DNA of 64,000 nt from Cryptomeria japonica (lineage: Eukaryota; Streptophyta; Pinopsida; Cupressales; Cupressaceae): the NCBI RefSeq assembly GCF_030272615.1, contig NC_081409.1, positions 21,950,260-22,014,259 of the forward strand, in the 5' to 3' direction. Positions 22,695 through 32,025 of the stretch are shown here, in pieces. The stretch's first letter is position 1; the number at the start of each line of letters is the position of its first letter. The notes beneath the pieces are model-generated. The model was not told the origin of the DNA and did not search any database. It saw only the letters and a list, made by a program, of their open reading frames with translations. A program made the position numbers and the translations under genes.

Positions 22695-24710
22695 TTTGTA
22701 ACCGATAGGACCGAGAGCTAGATGTGTTGCAGAAGTCAAGATCAAATTGTAACTAGTAGTTCGTTTAACATAGTGATTGAGTGAAGTAACTAAGATCTGG
22801 TCTAGTTTTAGGAATGATCTATCCTATGTAAGACATTATCTAAGTTAACTTAGGTTTGATAAGATGTTTGTTTGAACTAGCTTAAAGATGATCGACAAAA
22901 TCGTGCAACACAACGACAGGGGTATACTATCAAGGTTGTTTAAGCTCCAAAGGATGATAACCAATTTTAGGCTTGTTGTAGACTGATCTGGGCAACTTTG
23001 ACTATTTTGACTGACAAGATCAAGAATTTATACGATAGAGGATTGGACAGAGATGAGATTCTGACAGACAATTTTAATGACTGATGACTACTAGTTTTTG
23101 ATAAGGACTGATGTTTCAATGACTGAAAGAGACCAGTTTGGACACAGACGGAGTTTATCACTGAATTATTTGATATTGTTTCATTTGTTTTCTCCAGTTT
23201 CAGTATTTCAGTTTCAGTTTCAGGGATGAAAACATAGAAAACAAGCAAGATATATAATAATTCAATCACAACACGCTAACCCTATGGAAGTTGGCTTAGA
23301 GAAGAAAACCTTTGCTTGCTGAATTAGGTACACACCCAATAGCTAATCAGAATATGACCGCTAAGTCTCACGCAATGGATTCTCAATGTCATTTTAGCCG
23401 ACTCCAAACGCTAATGGGGGCAAAATATGGCAAGTGTCTTGGGAGAGTTACTATCTCTCTTGCACAAAGACTATCAACCTTTCGGAGGTGAATCGGGTAG
23501 CTTCTATCTTATAGTTCTTAGTCAGGAATTCCAGTTGAAATTACCCCTTGAAGTCACACAAGCATGATTGAGACCTATAGCCCAACAAGGTACCAAAATA
23601 AGATGTAGTCATGTAAACGTGATTGAGACCACGAGGCCCTACAAAATGCTCGATATGAGAGATCTCAAAGAGAAAAATCAAATAATCCCATCCTCTGAGA
23701 CTTTAATCACCAGAGGCCTATTTATTATAGTGAGTTGGAATGCTCAGGTCCAATTGTACTCACTTGGGTCATTCTCACAGGGTGATTACTTTTTCCCACT
23801 GTGATAGGTCCGCTAAAGGTACACAAATCTCAAAACTTAGAAAAAGCTTCGAGGGTCTAGATTTCTGACTGTCTATAAAAGACAAGAGCATACTCTCCTA
23901 CCTCTTAGATTTTTCTGAAAACATGAAAGACATATTTGTTCTTTAACCAGATAGCAATTTAAGTGCCTAAGAAAATACTAAATGAATACACAATGTTTAG
24001 TCGATTCTCCTTAGGCAACCTGCAAAACCAATATGTCAGTAGTCATTTTCTTCTTGATTCTTTGGCAGACGTATGTTTGATTGATAGAATCTTTAACAAG
24101 CATCCTGCAAACATTAAAAGCCGAAAATTAGTTGCCAAAATAACATAAAAAAAAAAATCATCAAAAGAAAATTCTAGCATGCAAACTGTAAATTAAACTA
24201 ATCTAACAAGAATTTCCATTTTTTATGACTATCCTAGTTATGATAGTTTTGATAGTACTGAACTCTGTCGTTTATAACTTTTCAACTAGGGCTAATTTTG
24301 AAAATTTCTTCAGTGTAAATGTGGAAAACATGGTTTTACAGAACATATTAAAATTTTGTTTAGATCCAACAGTTAAATAAAAAGTTATGCCCTCCGCACC
24401 GAGACCATTTTTGACTGTCACAAAAGAATAAGTAAAATGATAGTACTGCACTCTGTCATTTATAACTTTTCTACGAGAGATAATTTGGACAATCTCTTTG
24501 GTGGACCTGTAGAAAACTTGGTTTTCAACAACATATCAAAAATTGGTTTAGATCCAACAGTTCAATAAAAAGTTATGCTCTCCAAACCGAGACCCTTTTT
24601 GACTATCATAGAAGAACAAGCAAAAAGAAAGATTTTTATTTGCAAATTTAACACATGTTTATTAGTTATAAAAACCAAATATTAAATTTGTTCAAGAAAC
24701 ATTATAAATC
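22695..24710 (-). other. Leader of the Tat-like element between primer site and gag
   Basis: About 2 kb of sequence without a convincing frame. It includes the tandem 188-bp repeat described separately. Long 5' leaders occur in the Tat/Ogre group. Nothing else recognised. Confidence 0.6.
24251..24626. repeat. Tandem duplication of 188 bp in the Tat-like leader
   Basis: Two copies, 24251-24438 and 24439-24626, each begin gatagtactg and contain tttataactttt, ggtttagatccaacag and aaaaagttatg. They differ at scattered positions. Their role is unknown, a duplicated packaging or translation-control segment is possible. Confidence 0.8.
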
Positions 24711-24750
24711 TTGTAGTCATGGGTTCAAGCCCCACGGTGGGCACCAAAGA
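24711..24750 (-). promoter_or_regulatory. Primer binding site, tRNA-Lys type, with extended tRNA similarity
   Basis: The plus-strand bases 24730-24747 end GGTGGGCACCA right beside the 5' LTR, so the minus-strand element would be primed by a tRNA ending in that sequence. The whole stretch from about 24709 (cttgtagtcatggg, then ttcaagccccacgg) resembles the 3' half of plant tRNA-Lys, including the T arm and part of the anticodon stem, as far as I recall that tRNA. The differences are transitions. This is far longer than the usual 12 to 18 base primer site. Confidence 0.75.
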
Positions 24751-25821
24751 TGTGTGTACGAAAAGTGGACCTGTATCTATATTTGGAATACACAACACTT
24801 CAATTAAGTCATTAGATGCATGGTTAGTAAATCAATAATCAATGAATAATAAACCATAAAAAGTGACCCATTGCCTTCTAGTAGATGTGAGTTTAGATTG
24901 CTCTCAGATTGCTAAGCTATCCAGTGACTAGACAACACCTAAATGAAGGATTTTTAAATCTATATGAGCATGAATATGAGCTAAATGGATGCAAGATTTA
25001 AGCTAGATATGCAAGATTAATCTAACATGATTTAAGAAATTTGTGAATATTTAATATGCAATATCTCAATGCAAATTCTCAATGAACCTAGAGCAAAAAC
25101 ATCATAATAACAATAAATTCTCCAGCATTTTTGAGTTAGAGATGAGAGCCTTAATTTATAGAAAATTCAGAAAGAAACCAAAGGCTGAGATCAAATGATA
25201 ATGAGGGGTCAATATTTTCCCAGAGGAAGCACAATCCAGGTGAGTTGATGTGATTTGATGCTTTTCTCAGTTTTAAAGGAAATTGAACTAAAATTAAGAT
25301 AAAATCAAGATAAAATTGATTTATTCTCTATTTCGTTCAATTTTAAGATTTAATTGTTTTAATTGCTTTCTTTGAGATTATCTATCAATTTTTAATTTGT
25401 TTTTTTTTTCAAGATTATCTCCAATTGATTTCTTTTCTCAAATTTTCATTCTTTTTTGTCAATTAATTCCTTTTTTGATTTATTTCCCTTTTTGAAGAAT
25501 TGTGCTCATAATTTCCAATTCCTCTTTCTTGATTTGTTTTCTTTTTTGAAGATTTGTGGGAAATTGATTTATTTAGTTAAATATGCTAGGCTATTTAATA
25601 AAATAAATAAGATAATTGTTTAAAATGATTTACTTCGAATGATAAATTAATTAAATAAATATTTAATTAATATTGAATGATTAATTTTGCCATATGACAT
25701 TTGATGATTTTAGAAATTAATTATGTGCTCAAGATTGATTTAATTGCCTTTGGTTAGGACCTTGGTGACGTTGTCAATATTAGGGGCTCATGGTTTAGAT
25801 GACCATTTTTAGGGTATTACA
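24751..25821 (-). repeat. 5' LTR of the Tat-like element
   Basis: It is 1071 bp, starts TGTGTGTACG and ends GGGTATTACA in plus-strand reading. It is flanked by the primer site on one side and the ATATT duplication on the other. It matches 11316-12335. Confidence 0.92.
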
Positions 25822-25826
25822 ATATT

Positions 25827-26821
25827 AACCAAGGAAGGAAAATGAAACGTGTAAGATAGGTTGCCCCCAAAACATGAAGATCGCATCTGCCAAGAACAAT
25901 TTGGAAGTGCGGCCCACAAAGGAAGGTTGGCCAAGGGCCTAAGAATATCGAGTGTGGTGAAAAAATGATCCATAATCCAAGAAATCACTTCGGAAAAGAA
26001 GAAATCTCCAACTTAGATGATAAGCTCAAAACTGCTCCGGAACCCAGAAACAGTTACTCCGGGAGGAGCAACTCGCCAAAAAAGTACCCAAATGAACTGG
26101 AAATCTAGAATAATGCACAATAACACGCCTAGAACCCAAAAACATGATCCTCAACAAAAGATAAAGAGCTACCAGAATATACCAAAAGAAACACAGAAAA
26201 CTGCTACACGAACTGAGCAAGAACAAAACTAAGGAAATATTTTTTGGTTGATGCAAGATTGCTCATAGACCAGTGATGCTCCTGCATCAAAAACCCCAAG
26301 TAGGAAGAGATGTTCCATGAGTGACAACTCATGAACATCGAAAAGGATTTAGGATATAAACCCCATGCTCATTTTTGATCCAAACATCTTCCTTGTCTGT
26401 AAACCGTTTCCTTTCTTCTTCCAGAACCTCAGCCATATCCTCCAACTTCTGGTTCTCTCTATTCTTCTTTTCTTGCTTCTTACCTACACACCGTCTCTGC
26501 TTACTGCCTCTCTCTTTACTCTATAACTCAAATTTATTTCTACCACAAGACTACATCCGGTCTGCCACCATAACCTTACTGTCATCCAGTTCCATCCTAC
26601 TATAAGACTTATTGACTTGATCCTTCTGCAAATCCATGCCACCAATCGGTGTAGCCTTTGCAAGCGGCTTCTCATTCTTTCCAAGAATCAAATTTCTCAC
26701 TTCTTCCTCCTTCTCCCTTAAGGAAGTCAAAGTGAACTTCTGCCCACCCTTCTCAATAGTGATCAGGTTTCTTCTACAATCATAAATAGCTCTTCCATCA
26801 AACTGCCAAGGTCTACCCTGA
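25827..26821 (-). pseudogene. End of protease and unrecognised tail of the gypsy gag-pro element
   Basis: On the minus strand the frame resumes after the solo LTR with GRPWQFDGRAIYDCRRN, the conserved block after the retropepsin flap, and continues in a Lys/Glu-rich, coiled-coil-like stretch (VGKKQEKKNRENQK, EVLEEERKRF) that breaks up near 26340. The rest to 25827 has only broken frames and probably includes the LTR interior. Reverse transcriptase, RNase H and integrase are absent. Confidence 0.65.
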
Positions 26822-28191
26822 TGGTATGATGAAAGAATAAGTATCCGATCAACTACTAAGAGGGGGGGGGGGGGGGGGGGGTGAATCAGTAGATAGAAAA
26901 ACTGATACTAACTTCACCAATCTCAAAAATGAATCTCTCGAAGTAAACTTAGAACTATCAATGTAATACCTCTATCAAGATAAAAACTCATAAGATAAAC
27001 CGGTTGACTGTTACAACAAATTAACAATAAGCAACTTCTTCATTTCTCAATGCTTTCGGTTATCATGACTTATCAAAGTAGTTAAGTAAATCATCCATAA
27101 AAACATAACCACAAAAACATTCACCTCTTGACACAAATATTTTTGACGTGGAAACCCAAATAGGTAAAAACCACAGTGAGATGAAACTCACAAGATAACT
27201 ATCTAAACTCTTCTGAAGTTCGCCCTATTAGGAGCCTAGCCTGTTGAATCTTTACAAAAAGTCCTATTAAGAACTGATCCTATTAGGAATCACCCAGTTA
27301 AGGGATTGACTACAATACCTTGTTAGAAGCAATACCCTGTAAGGAGTAACCTCGGTAGAGGATTTGAAAATCCAAGCTAATGGATCACCTTGTTAGAGGA
27401 TTTGAATAACACCAAGCTTGTTAGCGATTACCTGGTTAGGGGATTTCAATTTTGTTGTAATTGTTAGAAAACAACAAGAGTTTGTTGATCTGTATGAATA
27501 ACACTACACTTGCTTGATTAGATCCATTTCATGCTCCTATCTTCCTTTACTCAAACTGTAGATACATCATCTAGTTCGGCAACCACACACTCAAATGATC
27601 TTTTCTAACTCTTTGCCAACTCATTAAACTAAACAACTTCATCGACCTTATAAACAAATCAATCAGGTTGGTAACACAACAAAAACCTAATTCTCATAGA
27701 GATTACAAAAAAATCAGTTCAAGTATGACCATTGGATTACATAGCAATCTCTGCACATCAATCAAGAAAACCTTGATCACTCCTTGATCACCGCTTCATC
27801 AAACTTAGTAACTCATCACGCGCTTTGCATTAGATGCAATACATTTGCTCATTCCCTAGACAAAAACCGTTACAACAACTCGCCAAAATCTCTTCAAATT
27901 GTCTTCATACAAAACCATATGTGTCATAATCATTACCGCTCATCATCAGATCATAAACCAATATAGCCAATTCACCAAACTTAATCGGTTAGGATTTATA
28001 AAAAACAACAGGTAGGATTTACCGGTTATATCAATAGATAGGGTTTACACTGGTTACCGATTCACTCCACAAATTCTTCCTACCAGTCATAGTAACAATA
28101 TTACAATAATATCAACAATATCATTACCGATTAATTGACATCAATGAGAATATAACATATCATTAATGCAATCTTCATGCAAATACCAACA
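26822..28191 (-). mobile_element. Solo LTR inside the gypsy protease
   Basis: About 1.37 kb separate the two halves of the protease (SMSACHVL at 28192-28220 and GRPWQF at 26800-26821). On the minus strand the segment starts TGTTGGTATTTG and ends near CATACCA. It has the C-rich end block (here expanded to 20 C), and in its middle reversed copies of the CCTAACAGGG-type phrases seen at 7470-7690. Clear target duplications are not visible, so the ends may be off by a few bases. Confidence 0.7.
26862..26881 (+). repeat. Homopolymer run of 20 G
   Basis: It replaces the 6 to 8 C block (minus strand) found at the same place in related LTRs. Replication slippage is the simple explanation, and the exact length may be uncertain in the assembly. 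Confidence 0.9.
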
Positions 28192-29552
28192 ACAAAACAT
28201 GACAAGCACTCATAGACACAACATCACATAAGACCTCATCTCTAAAAGGTCCAATATTAAAATGCTTTAAACACTGCTCCTCCACTTCTATCTTTTGATC
28301 ATCTTGTAACCAACTCACCTTGTAAGGACAATGATGCTTAAGCCTCTACAATCCAAGCTTCTAAACCATCTCCTCAGATACCAAATTATCAATACTTCCA
28401 CTATCTACAATAACCTTACAACACTTACCACCTGATTTGCATATAGTCTAGAAAAGACTCCTTCTTTGAGTAGGTCCGATATCTTCACTTCTCTACTCCA
28501 TCAAGTTTCTCCTAAACATAAGAGATTCTCCCCACTCCTGTGCACATTCAAATTCAACAACTCTAGCTTCTCGATCCTCATTTGCCACACAATTTCTTGC
28601 CACCCCTTTCTTGCACTCATAAGATCTATGTCCGACCTCTCCACACTTGAAACATCTGCCCAAAAATCCTCTATTGCTACTGCCATTGCCTTTTCTCTCT
28701 ATCTTCTGATCCAGTTCTTTATTCCACTTAGGTTTTGGTTCTTCATCCACTCTCTACTTCTCTAAACTGTCACTCATCTTCCCCTTATATCTCTCTTTTT
28801 CTCTAGGGTTATTATGTTGTCTTCTTCTCACTTTCTCCTCAACTTTGAAAGCATATTGGTAAGCCTCCTCAACTGTAGAAATATTTAGCATACTTATCTC
28901 ATCCTGAATGTTAAATGCAAGTCCATTTATGTATCTAGCCACCTTCTACCTATCCATCTCTCTATGTCTAGACTTGATCATCACCTTGTAGAATTCCTCA
29001 GTATACTCTTTCACACTCATGTTTCTTTGCTTCAGGTTCTACAACTTCTTGAACAATTCCAATTCATAGTCTCCCAGAATGAACTTAGCCTTCAATCTTG
29101 CAACCATCTGTCTCCACCAGGTGATCTTCATTTTACCATTCTCCACTTTGTCTCTCTACAACTCTTTCCACCATAAGGAAGCACGCCCTTTCAATTTAGT
29201 TTGTGCCAACCTAACCCTCCGCGGGTCCTTAATATCCTCAAATTCAAAGTAGTCCTCCAACTCTCCAATCCAATCAATCAAATCCTCCAGATTCAGCTTT
29301 CTGAAAAAGTTTGAAATCTCCACTCTATGTATTTTACTTGCTTGTTCCACTACTCTTAGAAATCTTTCCTCTCTTCTGTCTTTCAGTCCTTCAACATCTT
29401 CCACCTCAAGCTCTTCTCCAACTTCTTCATATTCATCATCAGACTCCAGATTCCTCTGCAAACCAGCCAATGCATTCTGCATCTCATTCCTCATCTAATT
29501 CTTGAAATCCTCCATCATCTTCTCTCTCCAGGAGTTCATCCTTCTAGGAGGC
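28192..29552 (-). pseudogene. Gag and protease start of the gypsy gag-pro element
   Basis: From the Met at 29552 the minus strand encodes a Ty3 gag: an acidic region (SDDEYEEVGEELEVEDVEG), the capsid motif WIGELEDYFEFEDI, VRLAQTKLKGRASLWWKEL, then YTEEFYKVMIKS and a complete CCHC knuckle CFKCGEVGHRSYEC near 28650. A retropepsin follows with VIVDSGSIDNLVSEEM (28372-28420), active-site DSG present. Five or more in-frame stops are present (for example 29496, 29157, 28949, 28753). The frame ends at the solo LTR. Confidence 0.85.
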
Positions 29553-29705
29553 ATCTCCTCCTTTGCTCTAGTGCAACTGCCTCAACTCGATGATCTAACT
29601 ATAGGTTTCAATTGCATCAAGCTCGATGGTCTATTGAACACACGTATAGCCTGCCTCTACTCATCGATCTGTTCACCCAAAGGAATACCTCAAGGTTTGC
29701 AACCA

Positions 29706-29717
29706 GCTCTGCTACCA
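29706..29717 (-). promoter_or_regulatory. Primer binding site of the gypsy gag-pro element
   Basis: On the minus strand it reads TGGTAGCAGAGC, one base different from the initiator-Met site TGGTATCAGAGC. It follows the LTR end CTTCA with a base or two between. Its presence supports the direct-repeat interpretation of 10991-11035 and 29725-29768. Confidence 0.6.
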
Positions 29718-30066
29718 CTTGAAGCAGCCATGGTCCGGTGGGTTCTCAAAGAGAACTGACCAGATCATGCATTAAGATGTTACCTTGTTATTCGTCCCTC
29801 ATAACAAGAGTGATTCACCTAGCGTGCACTTCACTAACATGAACTTGCAGGTAAATTCTCTTCATATTTGTGTACAATTTTAATTCTCTTCATAGATTAA
29901 TTTAAATATATATATGTATGTACATGGGTTGTCCAATTTTCTAAAGCAAGAGCTTCTGTACATGTAACACCATACGTAATTCTAATGATATTGTTGAATG
30001 GTGCAAAAATCATTTTTCTGGTCGTGATACAACTTACAACAAGCATTATTTTTGGGAAGTTAAAGT

Positions 30067-30074
<8 letters not shown>

Positions 30075-30104
<30 letters not shown>
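30075..30104 (+). repeat. (TG)15 microsatellite beside an exon border
   Basis: Fifteen TG units directly follow the second exon-like segment and an ATATAT run. The donor site of that exon must lie at or inside this tract, so length changes could affect splicing. Confidence 0.9.
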
Positions 30105-30107
<3 letters not shown>

Positions 30108-30142
30108 TGAACTAAAATGGACTAAATAATTTATATTATCAG

Positions 30143-30448
30143 ATATTGATCGATCAAATCCTTATAATTATCAATCAATTAATGGTATTAGAAGTTTTCA
30201 TCAAGTCATGACTACGGGATTTAGCAAGCCTCGTGTTAGTCTTCCAAGAGGAAAATCATGCTTTTGTGTTGATTGCATTGCGAACAAAACATATACTCAT
30301 TGTCTGAGTATTGTTGATGGATATGTTTTGCAATGGGAAATGAAAGAATTTTACACAATGCCTCCTTACGAAGATAGTGACATTATTGATATTCACAATT
30401 CTCTATATTTAGTTGATTATGAACGTGTTTCTGATTTAGTTGTTACAA
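30143..30448 (+). other. Third exon-like segment of the unrecognised gene
   Basis: It begins after ttatattatcag and is open in one frame for its full length: DIDRSNPYNYQS at the start, then GIRSFHQVMTTGFSKPR, PRGKSCFCVDCIANK, IVDGYVLQWEMKEFY and YLVDYERVSDLV. The likely donor is acaa/gtgcat at 30449, because that keeps the frame into the next segment. Four cysteines fall in the first half. Confidence 0.5.
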
Positions 30449-30596
30449 GTGCATGCATGCATATTTTGTAAATTATATATGTACATGTACAAATTTTTAA
30501 ATTCTTATTTAATTTAATATTGTTCAAAATTAATTTAAAAATGTATAATGAACTAATATTGCTTTAAATATATATACACGTGGTCTATTTTCACAG

Positions 30597-30758
30597 GTGA
30601 TATTTTTGCAGTGATTGTTGATCTTGACAATACTGAAAGTGTAGATTATTGTCTACTTAGATGTACACAACCAAAATGCAAGTTATTGGAATCAGTCAAT
30701 GATGATGATGGGCAAAAATATCCCACTAGTTCAGTTGTTATTGAAGGCACCTATTATC
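30597..30758 (+). other. Last exon, 5' part, up to the copia insertion
   Basis: After ctattttcacag the frame reads DIFAVIVDLDNTESVDY, LLRCTQPKCKLLES, DDDGQKYPTSSVVIEG and TYY, then meets the LTR. The last five bases, TTATC, are the target duplication. The frame resumes at 47201 without shift. Confidence 0.6.
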
Positions 30759-31967
30759 TGTTGGCCATATGATGGAATTGATTATGTGTTGCATTGATCT
30801 TTTGTCATTGATGTCAACACTAGTTGTTATGGTTGTTTACCGACTTCTGGTAGAAGGATTGGATTGGGAAGACTATCAGTTGATTGTCACCGGTATGATC
30901 TAGATGATGGAATAATTTTGTATGGATGGTTCATATACTTTTTGAAGTATGTTTCAGACAGCTGGTATTGACTTAATGATCAGATGCTATCTTATGTTCT
31001 AGTAACCCTGCTTTGTAGGTCCGGTAAGGGTTTCACTGGCAGAGCTTTATTGAAGATCCTTGATGTAATGCATAAGTGGTGTTGATGTAGATTATAGAAG
31101 GGATTTGGGATTGAGATGGTGATTGTGTTTGTGCCTCAATTGATTGGTGTCATTGCTTTGGCGTGTGTGGAACTAATTTAGGTCTGGTTCTATCTAGGTT
31201 ATGGATCGGTTTTCATGTAATGTGTTGGTGGATCCTCCAATGCACTTCCATGATGTTTTATTGATTTGATGATTTTTGGTTGGCCTTAGACTGACATGTT
31301 TTATGATTTTATTTCAGGATTATGTAATGAATCTATTGAGTTATCATTTGGGGTGGCCGACCTAATTGGTTAGGTCTCAGGTTGGTATAAATATATGTAA
31401 GATCTCATTGTAGATCATGGATGGATGTATGAATGGGCAAGGAGAAAATAATATAATAATAATTTGTACAGAGGATTTGGTCGATCATAGGTGATCAAGT
31501 TGGGCTTATGTAAGATGTTTTAGACCTTCGGTATTGAGCTTAACCGGAACTGTAATCTAGCATGTTTGATGCTATCACCATCAGTTCTTCTCTCTGGATT
31601 GTTGTCCAAATATTTTGAGGTGGTTGGCCTCTTTTGTATTCAGTGAGACTCCATTGTGATGAATAGTGTGTTCAAGGCAGTGTGCCTTCCTGCATGTGCA
31701 GGCCTCTATTGTAATCATATACTTTTTGTAAAAGTATCATTTGACTGTGGATAGGGTTTCCCACCATGGTTTTTCTCTTTACCAGGTTTTCCACATACAA
31801 ATCATGGTGTTATGTGTTATTTTTGCATGGTATTGATTCTCTGGTTTTCAATTATGCTTTAATGCTTTATTAGTTATTCTGGTATAAGGTTTTAAGTACT
31901 TTAATTCACATAATATGTTAACAACTAATTCACCCCCCCTCTTAGTTGTTCACTGGGTATCCTAACA
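30759..31967 (+). repeat. 5' LTR of the plus-strand copia element
   Basis: 1209 bp. Near the end it has the C-rich block caccccccctcttag and the phrase gttttccacatacaaatcatgg, both shared with the other copia LTRs here. A tataaatata motif lies near 31385. Confidence 0.95.
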
Positions 31968-31969
31968 AT

Positions 31970-31981
31970 TGGTATCAGAGC
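31970..31981 (+). promoter_or_regulatory. Primer binding site, initiator-Met tRNA
   Basis: tggtatcagagc starts two bases after the 5' LTR. It is the standard plant copia primer site. Confidence 0.9.
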
Positions 31982-32025
31982 TTGGTCCTCTTTTTGTAGA
32001 ATCTTAACCTCTTGAGGAAGATCCT

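Larger units (their letters stand above)
11316..25821 (-). mobile_element. Complete Tat/Ogre-like Ty3/gypsy retrotransposon, target duplication ATATT
   Basis: This 14.5 kb element has two LTRs in direct orientation (11316-12335 and 24751-25821), TGTGTGT..GTATTACA ends, and ATATT on both sides. The order on the minus strand is 5' LTR, a Lys-type primer site, a 2 kb leader, gag, protease with a G-patch-like tail, a long spacer frame, reverse transcriptase, RNase H, a second archaeal-type RNase H, integrase, 2.5 kb untranslated region, polypurine tract and 3' LTR. The second RNase H and the long post-pol region are traits of the Tat lineage. Many stops make it non-autonomous now. Confidence 0.93.
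10991..29772 (-). mobile_element. Minus-strand gypsy element with gag and protease only, host of two later insertions
   Basis: Read on the minus strand it has a primer site at 29717-29706, gag, a retropepsin and about 1 kb of unrecognised sequence, then an LTR end at 10991. The bases 10991-11035 and about 29725-29768 are direct repeats (both contain agccatggtccg and aaagagaac), which marks the two LTR ends. The right LTR is only about 50 bp long, so the element is truncated there. It lacks reverse transcriptase and integrase. A Tat-like element (11316-25821) and a solo LTR (about 26822-28191) interrupt it. Confidence 0.65.

Noticed and set aside
24711-24747. Possible tRNA-Lys gene
   Set aside because: Only the 3' half is present, and it sits exactly at the primer site of the element; there is no 5' half or anticodon loop.
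26026-26256. 76-codon hydrophobic minus-strand frame resembling a membrane protein
   Set aside because: Phe/Leu/Ser-rich text from T-rich DNA in a decayed element tail; no start context or relatives apparent.
28466-28765. 99-codon plus-strand frame
   Set aside because: Antisense shadow of the gypsy gag, which has the CCHC knuckle on the minus strand.
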